Shown here: positions 1 to 12,303 of the stretch, piece after piece
Position numbering within the stretch: the first letter of the stretch is position 1
Layout of the letters: each line of letters begins with the position of its first letter
Source of the DNA: Dama dama
Lineage: Eukaryota > Chordata > Mammalia > Artiodactyla > Cervidae
Reading direction: 5' to 3'
NCBI RefSeq assembly: GCF_033118175.1
Contig: NC_083701.1
Span: forward strand, 10,001,501-10,065,500
Length of the DNA stretch: 64,000 bases
Program-made: the position numbers and the translations under genes
Notes under the pieces: generated by a model
The model's input: only the letters and a program-made list of their open reading frames with translations
What the model was told of the DNA's origin: nothing
Database searches by the model: none

Positions 1-2176
1 CCTGATCAGGAGGGGAATGGCATCCCTCTTTTCCAAGCAAAGGAGTTAAGGGAATTGCCCAAAGCCACATAGCCAGAAGGGACAACGTCTTCTCTGAGTC
101 CAGAGCTTGGTCCTCTTACACTGAAGTAGTTTTATGTTTCCTTCTCAACTAGTAAACATACATAAAGTTTGAGAAACATTACATGGATCAGTTATATATC
201 TATTACATGACTACCAATTGCATGATGCTGTGGATGCTGTGATGATTCCTAGCCTTGATAACTAAAAGTACCCAAAACAAGATTATAATATGATGGACAC
301 AAGCAAGGTGGCTCTGCATTGCCTATTAGGCTATGCTAGGTTTAAAAGTGCACTTGCAATGTATAAATGACTAAGTGCAGGTCTTGAATGAATATGCATA
401 TTTCCATAAACGCACACACATAAACCCTAGATGGACTTTTCCCATCAACATAGAAACTTTTATCATGTTTCTGATTAGATTGTGTGGAAACAAAACATGG
501 GTAGGGAAGTTTGAATGAGGTAGGAAGAAACTAGCAGAGCAGTGAACAGTCAAGGTGGATGTGATCCTCACAACTTTGGATCTCCCCAAAAGAAAGCTGA
601 GGACTGAAGAATTGATGCTTTTAAACTGTGGTGCTGAGGACTGAAGAATTGATGCTTTTAAACTGTGGTGTTGGAGAAGACTCTTGAGAGTTCTTTGGAA
701 TGCAAGGAGATCCAACCAGTCCATCCTAAAGGAAATCAGCCCGGAATATTCAGTGGAAGGACTGATGCTAGAGGTGAAACTCTAATACTTTGGCCACCTG
801 ATGTGAAAAACTGACTCACTGGAAAAGACCCTGATGCTGGCAAAGATTGAAGGCAGGAGGAGAAGGGGATGACAGAGGATGAGATGGTTGGATGGCATCA
901 CTGACTCAATTGACATGAGTTTGAGTAGGCTCCGGGAGCTGGTGACGGACAGGGAGGCTTGGCATGCTGCAGTCCATGGGGTCGCAAAGAGTCAGACACG
1001 ACTGAGTGACTGAACTGAACTGAAGCTCTTTTTGATCACCCTGTGCATTTAAATCGGTGGTATGGGATCATCTCATTAAGTATTTAATCATCCTCCAGGC
1101 AGAGAGGGTGAGCACAAGATGTAGAGTCATAAAGCTGGATGCTGTTTGCTTGCCAGTTACATTTGCAAGAGCATTTTGTTTAGGGCAAGTCATCATCACT
1201 TGTGGATACCTCAGGCATGTCTCTGACCTTTGGTTTTTTTAACCCGTGAAAGGGATGTGACTGAATAGGATCTGTCTATCAGAATGAACAAGACATTTAT
1301 GGGATCATTGACCATGAAAGTTTTTCATAGCATTACTCTCTATCAATTTTAACTATTGTGCTATTTAAAGCATCTAACTGTTTTTGGCACATAACAGGTA
1401 ATTCCAGATTATTAGTGTCTATACTCCTTTTTTCTCTTGGGCTGATTTATAGTTCTTTATTGCCAGGACTTTATCATTTGGGATCCATTCAGGAAACTAA
1501 TAGAGACTTAAATAATAAAGACATTTAATGATCTCACATAAGCCATCTGAAAGCCCAAGGACTTGAGCTACTATGATGCAGTAGCTCAACACAGGCATCT
1601 GAGACCCAGCAGGCTTGTTTTATCTTGCCCCACTGCTCCCTTGGACATAGTTTTTCAGCTTTAGATATGGGGCCTCATGGTTGCAAAGTGGTTGCTGCAG
1701 TTCCAGCCCAGCATAGCCTCACCACATTCAAAGAAGAAGAAAATTGTAGGTCAGAAAGGCCCTCTTCTATGTCTTTGTGTTTTATTAGGAAAGGAATATT
1801 TCTCCAAAGCTTCTAACAGATTACCCCTGAAGTTTCTTGGGTCATACCTGGTTCTCATGGTCAGCCCCAGACTAACCTTATCATAGAATCATGAGATTAC
1901 CATGATGAGCTGAGAATAATTATTAAACATCCCTAGGGACTTTGGAAGGAGGCTCACCTTCCTTGAGTACTTTTCAGTTTTGTTGGTAAGGCAGAAGGAT
2001 GAATGGCTGTGGGGGGCAACCAACAGGGACCGAAGCTTGTAAACCCGCCTCCCTTCAATTATCTAGAAGTCCTGAGTATGCAGAGGGTGCTTAGTGGATG
2101 AGGAGGTACTATCCCCCTGAGAAGGGGGCTCCCTCCTCAACTCTGGCTCCCGGTGCACCCGGCTTCCCTCCCCCAG
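1..2176. other. OC90 upstream intron (partial)
   Basis: No exon found: no open frame here has an acceptor and a phase-1 donor matching the exon at 2177. It holds a MIR-like antisense piece at about 1-130, a BovB 3' end (596-1022), and around 1470-1890 a degenerate tract that looks like an ancient interspersed repeat I cannot name. Confidence 0.5.
596..1022 (+). mobile_element. BovB LINE 3' fragment
   Basis: Shares the blocks 'ggagaagactcttgagag', 'aaggagatccaaccagtcca' and 'gactgaactgaact' with the larger BovB copy at 34060-35036. It is 5'-truncated and carries a 37-bp perfect tandem duplication (596-632 / 633-669). Confidence 0.85.
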
Positions 2177-2351
2177 ACTGCCTGGGCTCCCACTTCACCT
2201 GGCTGCAGGCTGTCTTCACCAACTTCCCGGCGCTGCTCCAGTTTGTGAATGGTATGAGGTGCGTGGCTGGGCTCTGCCCCCGGGACTTCGAAGACTACGG
2301 CTGTGCCTGCAGGTTTGAGATGGAAGGGCTGCCTGTGGACCAGTCTGACAG
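2177..2351 (+). CDS. OC90: OC90 exon: start of PLA2-like domain 1
   Basis: Acceptor ccctcccccag at 2166-2176 and donor GTGAGC at 2352. The exon is 175 bp: 2 nt completing an Asp codon, 57 codons, then AG. It encodes the helix-1 region (SHFTWLQAVFTNFPALLQFV) and the calcium-loop region with DYGCAC. The usual Gly after YGCxC is Arg here, so canonical calcium coordination is degraded. An open frame runs back to an ATG at 2098, but the pyrimidine-rich acceptor makes that upstream ATG an unlikely start. Confidence 0.92.
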
Positions 2352-3829
2352 GTGAGCAAGACCAAAGGTGAGCTCGTGGAGGCCCGGCTGAGCCTTGGCA
2401 GAACACAGGTGCAGAAGGCTCCCTGGTCCATGCTTCTGTGTGCAGGTGTATATGGGCATGTGCAATACAACTTAAAATCTTAGAAGCATTCAGTGTTAGC
2501 AAGGATACGGCAAATAGCTACTGGTAGCAGGAGGGTCCGTTAGGACAATGTGGTGGTATCTGTTAGAGTTTGGGGGCTTCCCTGATGGCTCAGCGGTGAA
2601 GAATCTGCCGGCAGTGCAGGAGACTCAGGAGGCTTGGGTTTGATCCCTGGGTTGGGAAGATGCCCTGGAGCAGGAAATGGTAACTCACTCCAGTATTCTT
2701 GCTTGAAAACCCCAAGGGCAGAGGAGCCTTATGGGCTACAGTCCACGGGGTCACAAAGAGTCGGACACGACTGAGTGACTGAGGCTGCACGAATGTTAGA
2801 GTTTTAAGCAGATCACCTATAACCCAGTAATTCCCATTCTCTGTTCCTTGGGGACCTGACCTTGGGCAAGTTATTTTACTTCTTTGTGTTCCAGTTTATT
2901 TATGTATTAAATGGAGGTAATAAAAACACCTACCTCACAGAGTTATTATTGAGGATGACATGACCAAATACAAGTTAATGTGATGGAATTCTGCCTGGCT
3001 TATTCTTTTCAAGGGTATTAGTGATTGACAACAACAGTAACAGCATTAGCAGTGCTGTATCAGGAGTGAGGATGGTAGTAGTAATAGTTAACAATATCAG
3101 TAGGAACGGTTGTCATAGTAGCGACAGTAGTGTTAATAGTAATGGCAGTGACAGCAACAGAAGCAGTACTGGTAAACCCGTGATGGGGCTGGTGTTGGTG
3201 GTGGTAACAATAGTAGTAGGACAGTTGCTATAGTGACTGTAGTAATAATCATAGTAGTAGCAATAGCTGCAGTACTAATAAAACCACAATTAGGGTTTAG
3301 GGATTGGGTCAGTAATAGTAGTAGTAACAGTAGTAGTAATAGTAGTAGTAGTAGTAGTAGCAGCAGCAGCAATAGTAGTAGTAGTAGTAGTAGTAATAGT
3401 AGTAGTAGTAGTAGTGGTAGTAGTAGTAGTAAATAGTAGTAGTAGTGGTAGTAATAGTAGTAGTAGCAATAGTAGTAGTAGTCGTAATAGTAGTAGTAGT
3501 AGTAGTGGTAATAGTAGTAGTAGTAATAGTAGTAGTAGTAGTAATAGTAGTAGTAGTAGTAGTAATAGTAGTAGTAGTAGTAGTGGTAGTAATAGTAGTA
3601 GTAGCAATAGTAGTAGTAGTGATAGTAGTAGTAGTAGTAGTAGTAGTGGTAGTAATAGTAGTAGTAGCAATAGTAGTAGTAGTAATAGTAGTAGTAGCAA
3701 TAGTAGAAGTAGTAGTAGTAGTAGTAATAGTAGTGGTAGTGGTAGTAATAGTAGTAGTAGCAATAGTAGTAGTAGTAGTAGTAGTAGTAATAGTAGTAGT
3801 AGTGGTAATAGTAGTAGTAGTAGTAGTAA

Positions 3830-3863
<34 letters not shown>

Positions 3864-4009
3864 GGTGGTGGTGGTAGTAGTGGTAGTAGTAGTAGTAGTA
3901 GTGGTAGTAGTAATAGTAGTAGTAGTAGTAGTAATAGTAGTAGTAGTAATAGCAGCAATAGTAGTAGTAGTAGTAGTAGTGGTAGTAGTAGTAGTAGTAG
4001 TAGTAGTAA

Positions 4010-4049
<40 letters not shown>

Positions 4050-7000
4050 GGTGGTGGTGGTAGTAGTGGTAGTAGTAGTAATAGTAGTAGTAGTGGTAGT
4101 AGTAGTAATGGTAGTAGTAGTAAAAGTAGTAAGAGAAGTAGTAGTAGAAGTACTACCAGTAGTAGTTACGTTACAGCAGTAACTGGAGCCACAGTAACTG
4201 CAGCAGTGTGGAAGTAGGAAACAGAACCCATGTCTCACCTTTACTCTGGGACCGTGTCCACACCTCACTGGTGTTAGGCATGCATGCTAAGTCACTTCAG
4301 TCGTGTCCGACTCTTTGTGACCCTTTGGACCGCAACCTGCCAGGCTTCTCTGTCCATGGGATTCTCCAGGCAAAAATACTGGCTTGGGTTGCCATGCCCT
4401 CCTCCAAGGGATCGTCCCAACCCAGGGATCGAACCCGTGTCTCTTATGTCTCCTCCACTAGCAGGTGGGTTCTTTACCACCGGTGCCCCCTGGGAAGCCC
4501 CACTGGTACTACATTTGTGCCCAAACCCAGTGTGATGGAGTGTGTGCCTTCATCCACACAGACGCCCAGAAGATAAGAAAGGATTCCCATTGGTGTAAAT
4601 TGTTTCTGGACGAGAGGGTAGTCTTTCATCCCTGGGACCATAAGCCAGCTCACTGACATTCAGAAAGGGAGAAACTGATTCCATTCGGGGCATGGTGCCA
4701 GCGCCATTTCTGGGAACGTGTTTTTCTTTCAGGTCCTCTCCTGCCACTTCTTTTAGTTATTAAAATACTGAGCAGACCTAGAAGTCAAAAAAATAAAGCA
4801 GCAATTCATCACTGTGTGAATGATCAAAGTGTTGATGGCCGAAACTGGCAGAATGGTGCGTCACACCCAATTTCAATGACTTTACACAGTGCAATTGATG
4901 GAGGTGGGAATTTCCAGACTTCTGGGAGACAGATTATTTCCACCTTGAACTTGCTTGCCAGATCCCAAAAATAATTGCTATAGTTTATTGAGTGTTTACC
5001 GCATGGCAGGGTCTGTATTGACATTCTATTGACCTTACCAGACCTTTATGAGTTAGGTAGTGTCAGAAACGGCAGCTTGCCCGAGGCCATCAGCTGCCTG
5101 TGTTTTTCCTTCTTTACAGTGGGCGCCACTGTCCTCCCGCCTGCACTGCAAGAACCACCTGACTTAGTTGTTTGGTGTCAGCCTCTCTCTGTGATCAGCC
5201 TTGACCTTGGCAAGTTACAGAGCTCTGTGTATCTAAGTTTTCACATATGTAAATGCTGGTAACAATAATAGCACCTGCTGCATAGGTAACACAATTCAAA
5301 TTCAAACGTGATGTGTGTGTGCCCACACTAAGGACTGAAACAGGTCACTGCCAGGAACCACCCGGAGACACTGAATGATGGCGTGCTGCCCGCCGCGTTC
5401 TAACCCACACTCTCCTTCTGATCCTTCCTGCCGCAGCTGCTGCTTCCAGCATCGCAGGTGCTACGAGGAGGCCGCTGAGATGGACTGTCTGCAAGACCCT
5501 GCCAAACTTAGCACAGATGTCAACTGCGTCAGCAAGAGTATCTCGTGTGGTGAGCATCTCCAGGTGTCCCAGGAGACTGGGCTGAGAAACGACAGTTCAG
5601 AGACTCCAGGCCCGGGCTCCCAGGGCCCACCAGCATCATTGTCGCCATTGCCAGCATCACCGTGGGTACTTACAGCCCCGCTAGATCTAGGGCAGCTGCA
5701 CCTTGCCTGGAGTAGAGGCACACTGCATGCTTTCTGAATTGAAACAACAGTTGCTCAGCAGATTATTTGATTTACAATTCTATGCTTGTACCAACCCTGG
5801 AAGCTTGGGAAGGGCAAATAGTTTGCTACTTATGCATTGTGTGATTTCGGGGAGGGAGTACCCTGACCTACTTAACAACTCAGATCCTCAAAATGGGGAG
5901 GACAGAACCTGCTTCAGAGATTTGTTATAAAAATTAAGTAATGCTTAAATGTAGAATGGTGTTACATTTAAAATTTTTAAGCATCGTTAAATGTCAACCA
6001 ATATGGAGACTGGCCTCTGTTGAGAACACAATGATGGTGGAAGTGGAGGCAGACGCCGTGTTGGATGAATAAGGCTGGGGTGCTTGTTTATAAGAATCAG
6101 ATACTTGTATGTTCAAATCTCAGCTCTCCACCTTACCTGCTGTGTGACTCCAGGAATTTTATTTCATGTCTCTGAACAATCCTGGCAGAAGAAGTAAAAT
6201 AGGCCAAAGCAGAGAAGGAAGGGGACCATGGCAAGATGGGGTACTGTATTAGAGCCAGGCTTTTTGAGTGCCTGTTACATGTTGTGGCTAGTATACACAG
6301 CAACTCTGGTCGTCCTAACAACTCTGTTAGACAGGAGTCGTCATCCCCAGTGTTCAGACAAGGAGAGAAAGGCTCAGAGAAATTAAATAATAACTCTCCC
6401 AAAGTCACATAGCTGCCAAGTGGCAAAGCCAGAGTTTCAACCCAGGTTTGACTGGCCCCTCAATCCAGGTAATGTCAACTGGCAGGCGTTTGGAGCATCA
6501 GGAAGGGTGTAAATCATTGGTGAGGAGCGCAGTGGGCCAGGGAAATGTGGCTCATTTGTTCGCTCATTCAGCACTTACACGCTGAGCACCTGCACCGGTG
6601 CATGGTGATCACCTGCATGCTGACGGTACCTGGCCTTCTGGAATCTCCTCTGGGCTGTCGGACACTGAAAATGTCAGAAAGAAATCGTATGGTATGTTAG
6701 GTAGTGCTAAGATCTGGGAAGGAAAATAACCTCAGAGGAAACGCATAGAGAGGCCTGGGGAGGGAGATCCCATTTAAATAAGAAAGTCAAATGAAACCTC
6801 CTTGGGAGGACCGAGAGGAGGAGGAAGCCACAGGTGGCTTCTCAGGAGAAGAGCAGTTGGAAGAAGTGGCCCGTGGTGGACGTGGGGCTCCAGGTGCCTG
6901 GTGTGTTTCAGAAATAAGGGGGACCGTAGGTCAGAAGTGGGGTGACGAGGAGGAGTGAAAGAAGGTGAGGTCTGAGAAGGAACACGAGGTAGTGGTTTTT

Positions 7001-10000
7001 ACTTTGAGTGAAGATGTTGATGGAGGATTCTGAACACACACACACAAAGGCGTGGTTTGACCTGAGTCTTAAAGGACTGTTCTGGCCCCGCAGTGGTGAG
7101 AAGAGGCTGGGCAACAGGGGAGGAGGCGGGGGGTCTAGCGAGGCCTCTGATATAAGCCAGGCAGGATGGTGGGGGATGGAGAGAAGGTGGGGTGCATTGC
7201 TGCTGTTGTTTAACTTCTCAGTTGCATCTGACTCTTTCCAACCCATGGACTGTAACCCACCAGGCTCCCCTGTCCATGGGATTCCTCGGGCAAGAATAGT
7301 GGAGTGGGTTGCCATTCCCTTCTCCAGTGGATCTTCCCCACCCAGGAATCAAACCTGCATCTCTTACATTGGCAGGAGGATTCTTTACCACTGAGCCGCC
7401 AGGAAAGCCCAGGGCTGCATGATCAGATTCATATAGGTTGAAAGCAGAGCCAGTAGGGTGGCCTGGTGGATGGGGTGTGAGTGTGGGAGAAAAGTGCCTT
7501 TGGCTCCCAGGCTGGACCACACAGTGGAAGGGATGGAGCCAGCATGGATGAGATGAAGAGAACCACAGGAGAAGCAGGGCTTTGGGGGCAAGTCAGGAGT
7601 CAGTCTGCGCATTTGCATCACCCCTTGGGATTCCCAGTGAGCTCTTCTGACCTGCCCTGTCCTTGCTCTGTGTATAGCGTCCAGGGACACCTGTGAGCAC
7701 CTGCTGTGCACCTGCGATAAGGCTGCCATAGAGTGCTTGGCTCAGTCCAGCATCAACTCTTCCCTGAACCTTCTGGACACGTCCTTCTGTCTGGTTCAGC
7801 CCCCAGGTAGGAAGCCCCAGGCCCGGCATCATCACTGGGGATGGTGATCTGGGGTGGAAGCTGGTCAGAGACCATCATCGCTGTGTTTCTTCAGATGCCC
7901 CAGACCAGCGCCTTCTGACATCCCCAAACCCACTCCTCTAATGTGCTTTCTTTTCAGAGACAGCCAGCAAGGAGGAGCTGCTGACAGTGCTGCCCAGAGG
8001 TAAGGCCTCTTCGGGAAGCCACTCTTGCTTGGACTGTTATGCCCGATGTCCGAATCCCCGAGCGGGAAGAGAGAAGGCTTCCAAGACAATGCAACTCGCA
8101 AAAAGGGAAGTTTATTACTGACTTGAGCCAGGGCTTCTGCCGCAACCAACGCAGTGGTGCAGGGTCAGAGAGCCCCGAGCCCAAATTTATAGGGTGAGCA
8201 CATGCCATTGGTAGTTGGTTTTAGCGGATTGGTTACAAGTTTGCAAAGCAATTTCATTGGTCAAAACGGGACTTTCCCAGGGGTTTCCGCCCCATTCTAA
8301 TTTCCTAATTGGCAAACAGTGGTCAGTGTTAAGCGAATGCTGATTGGTTGTATCCAGGTGGCCTGATAATCTTACCACCCAGAATAGGAAGGCCTGCTCC
8401 TAATCTAAGCTGCCTGCCATGGCGTTACTTCTGCTCGCCTCACATGGACCACAGGGCCTTGGTTACAGATGGGAGTGGATGGATCAGGATTAGGTTGGGG
8501 AGCTGGAGTGACCCGTGGCACTGAAGGCATGTCCACCTCCTCCAGCCAGAGGCACCACTGAAGTGTGAAGTGAAGTTGCTCAGTCGAGTCCGACTCTTTG
8601 CAACTCCATGGACTGTAGCCCACCAGGCTTCTCTGTCCATGGGATTTTCCAGGCAAGAGTACTGGAGTGGGTTGCCATTTCCTTCTCCAAAAGACACCGT
8701 TACTTCTGATAAATTCAGTCCATATCCAACATCAAATGGCCCTTGCTAGGTAGACAGGTGTGAATTTAATCCAGTTAGGATGAAGACCCCAGGTTCTTCA
8801 TCTCTGTCTATAGCTGTGAGCAGGACACGGTTCAGCGCTCAGATAGGGCAAGGCCCTTCCAGCTGGGTGACCTCCTGGTGGCTGAGGCCTCCTGGGGACA
8901 GACTGGCTGCCTCCCTCCTCTGACCCCCAGAACCTGCAGGCCAAGGAGCCACCTGGCCCAGGTGGGGACTCCCTGAAGAGGAGGCTATTTTCTTTATGTC
9001 ACTTTTCAGGACAGGGTGGGCTCTTCATAACTGTCTACTGAACGAAGCAAGGGATGGTTCTAACTCTAACACATGCATCTTATGAAAAAAAGTGAGAGTT
9101 AAATTTATGCACGTCATTCCTTGTCCGCCAAATTCCCCCGATCTCAGTCCCAACCTCGTGGATACCTGAGGATGGGAAGTTCAAGGTGCGCCTTGGCCGA
9201 GCATCCTTCTTTTCCTGGGGCTGCAGTCTCTTTTCAGAACTAGTCCTGGCATGTTTGCTAAAGAGGAAGCTGGTGTGACTGTGTGTGCTGTGGATGTGGG
9301 TGTGCCCGTGCCTATATGTGTGTGGATTTGTATATGAGCATGTGCAGGTGTGCTTGTGTGGATGTGTGTGGGGGGATTGTGGGTGCATGTGGTACCTCTA
9401 CGGACCTTCTGAGTCCAGCGCCCTTTTCTGTCTGCCCTCCCGTGTGAACAACGGTCTTCTCAGGTGGGAACCACCGCCCACAGCCACAAGCCTTCGGGGT
9501 CTGCAGCCCTTTGGTTGCAACAGCCGTGTCTGATGGTGTCACTTTCCCCACGAGAACCAGCACTGACTGGAGCGCCTCCTGAGCAGGGGCCCTGCTGGGC
9601 ACCCCTGTGTCCTGGGGTGGGGTGCGAGAGGCGGGACGAGCAGCCCCGCTGGGAACCTCTTTGCCAGCCCCCTCGCTCCTCCCTTGCGCAGCCTGGCCTT
9701 GGGGACCCTTGGTACCTACTTTCATCACCCGTTGCTCCCGGGGTCTCTCTTTCAGCAGTGGTTCCTGTGGAGCCCACGGACTCCAGCCTGATGGCCATTT
9801 CGGGAGAAGGTGAGCACAGGGGACAGACGGGGAACCCAAATACCCGTGTTTTGATGGTGCCATCTGCCTACTTACTGACATTGGCTACCTAAAACTCCCC
9901 CCTACTTGGGCTTGCAGTGGAACCACCTCCAGAACATTCCAGAGTCCCCCCTACTTCCTTTGGACCCTCAGATCTCTTTTCTACTTGCTCAGCTTTCTCC

Positions 10001-12260
10001 CACAACTCCTAGTCCCCTCTCAGGAGAATTACCAGTTAAAACCCAGGACCCACACCCTCGACCATCTGACCTTGAACTTCAGATGAACAACAAATGCTGT
10101 GTTCGTATAAATGTGTCCCAGAATTTGCATGAGCCCTACTTTTACTAAAAAGATATTTATTGTTCATGGGAAACCCAAATATAACTGGGCTTCCTGGCTT
10201 TTTATTTGCTAAATCTGGCAACTCCTCACCACAGGGAGACCCCACTGCACACCCACTGCCTACAGGTTTGTGTCTTGTTCTCTTTTGCTGCTGCTGCTCC
10301 TGCAAGGTTAGAAGCAGAGGCTCATGGGCTCATCCCGTGGCCATCCTCCATGTCCAAGGTCATGTCATCCCCAACAGCTCCCAGATAGCCTGTGCCTTGG
10401 AGTCCTGGTCCTGAGAAAAGAGGAAAGGGCCCCAATACCAAACCAAAGCTCCACCATATGCCCTGCCCCCAAGCAGCCGCCAAGTCCAGCATGACTGGCA
10501 GCAGCCACATCCCTTCTAAATTGAGGATAATGGGACTTCCTCAGCTGCCCAGTGTTTAAGACTCCAAGGTCCCAGTGCATAGGTTCGATCCTTGGCTGAG
10601 GAACTAAGGTCTTGCATTACTGCACAGCATGGCCAAAAGCAGACCAAAAAAAGAATAAATAAAAAAATTGAGCATAAGCTATGGGTTTCCTGGCCCCACC
10701 AGACAATCACAGAATAACCCCCAATTCATACATTTTCCAATTTGTTCAACCAGAATCCTTATTTCCCTTGTGGCATGACCCTGGGAAAGAATCAAATTAA
10801 TGAGGTTCATCAAGGAGTCTGGAGTCTAAGTTGAGGAAGAGAGAGGATGCACTTATATCTTTGCGCCCCAACACACACTCAACACCCTCACACCCATGAC
10901 CTCAGCAGTGCCCACAAATGCCCTCTGAAGAGGAAGCCTGAATGTGGGCTCAAAAATCAATCACATGAGTGCTGATGGGACAGTTTGTGAAGGTTTGTAA
11001 CTATTCTCACCATTATGGGGTGAAATTATGTTTTGTTGTCAGGCAGATTTGGGATTGATTCCTGACTTTCCTATTTTTCAGCTATGTGACTTGGGAAGCA
11101 TGGTTTAACCTCTCTTAAGTTTCACTTTGCACAGGAATCAGGTTTTTTTTTTTTTTTTTTCTTTTTTCCGGTTAAGAGCCAGATAGTAAATATTTTAGAC
11201 TTGGGGGCAAGAAGATCTTTTTCACAACTACTCAACTCTACCATTGCTGCAGGAAAGCAGCCATAGACAGTCTGTAACTAGATGGGTGTGGTTGTGGTGC
11301 CAATAAAACTTTATTGACAAAAATGAGCTGAGGGCCAGGTCATAGTTTACCAATCCCTGGAAAAGGATGATTATTCCTATTCTTAAGGGAGACAGAAGAA
11401 TTAAATGAGACAGAGCATGGGAAGGTTCTGGGCCAGCACCTTATTACAAAGATTCTAATGTGGCTACAAAAAAAATGCACACAATGTCAAACCAGAAGCA
11501 GGATACTGGGCGTCTGAAACTATGTAATCTTATTTAATGCTCATGCAGTTCTATGAAATAATTACTATAATCTCCATATTCAGATGGTATATTGAGATGG
11601 AGAGAGAAGCTGTCGAAACCCAGAGTTGGTGGAAGGGTTGAGATTTGAAGCTGCCACTTCCTCCATCCTTGCTTTTAGACCTACATTTCCTCTTAAGCTG
11701 ATTTCCGACAAAGCCATTCCAACCAGGGAAAATAATGGCTCTTTCTCCCAGAGTGTCATTTGCTGGTCTCTCTGTCTAAACACAAGACTGGCCCTTAACT
11801 GGCCTCTTGTCCACTGAGTTGAGAAATAATGGAGCCACAACACCCAGACAGAGTCCCTGATCAGATTGCCATGTGTCTTCTCTTCTCTGCCCGGCTAAGG
11901 TGCTGAGCTGGGTTAGTAATTGAGATTTGATTTCTTTTCACAGTGGCATCTGAGACCAGAGCTGACCAACTGATCACGCTCTCCAGGACAAGTAAGCAGA
12001 GGGAACTTCAGAGGAGGGCACCCAGTAGAAAATGCCATCTCAGTATTTGTGCTGAGTTCTGGTGACCACCTTCCCAGGTGGCTCAGTGGTAAAGAACCCC
12101 TCTGCCAGTGCAGGAGACATGGTTCTATCCCTGGGTCGGGAAGCTCCCCTGGAGTAGGAACCGGCAATCCACTCCAGTATTCTTGCCCGGAAAATCCCAC
12201 GGACAGAGGGGAGGCTGGTGGGCGATAGTCCATAGGGTCGCAAAGAGTCAGACACAACCA

Positions 12261-12303
<43 letters not shown>

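Larger units (their letters stand above)
5550..7677. other. OC90 intron
   Basis: No coding exon seen. It contains MIR-like pieces (about 6070-6200 sense; about 6270-6455 antisense, with gacaaggagagaaaggctcagag) and a Bov-tA copy at 7199-7412. The remainder, 5550-6070 and 6460-7200, shows nothing I recognise. Confidence 0.5.
9810..11943. other. OC90 intron
   Basis: Holds a CHR-type SINE (10528-10670), a DNA-transposon-like fragment (11140-11360) and a MIR-like piece near 11515-11640. The remainder is unrecognised; no exon seen. Confidence 0.5.

Noticed and set aside
2098..2176. ATG at 2098 as the OC90 start
   Set aside because: A strong acceptor at 2175-2176 and the protein family's upstream signal peptide make it intronic sequence read through by chance.
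3290..4268. Long poly-Leu, poly-Thr, poly-Ser and poly-Val open frames on both strands
   Set aside because: They are translations of the AGT repeat, which rarely produces a stop in most frames; no gene signals.
4284..4535. Small frames with LFVTLWTATCQASL-like text, recurring at several sites
   Set aside because: Translations of Bov-tA SINE copies, seen wherever that SINE occurs.
8035..8444. Possible full provirus around the LTR
   Set aside because: Only one LTR with matching target duplications on both sides; no gag, pol or env sequence between copies.
9312..9881. 189-residue minus-strand frame
   Set aside because: GC-rich chance frame with no recognisable domain; it overlaps an OC90 linker exon in antisense.
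12263..12300. CRISPR-like or satellite array
   Set aside because: Simple dinucleotide microsatellite without spacers, in a mammalian genome.
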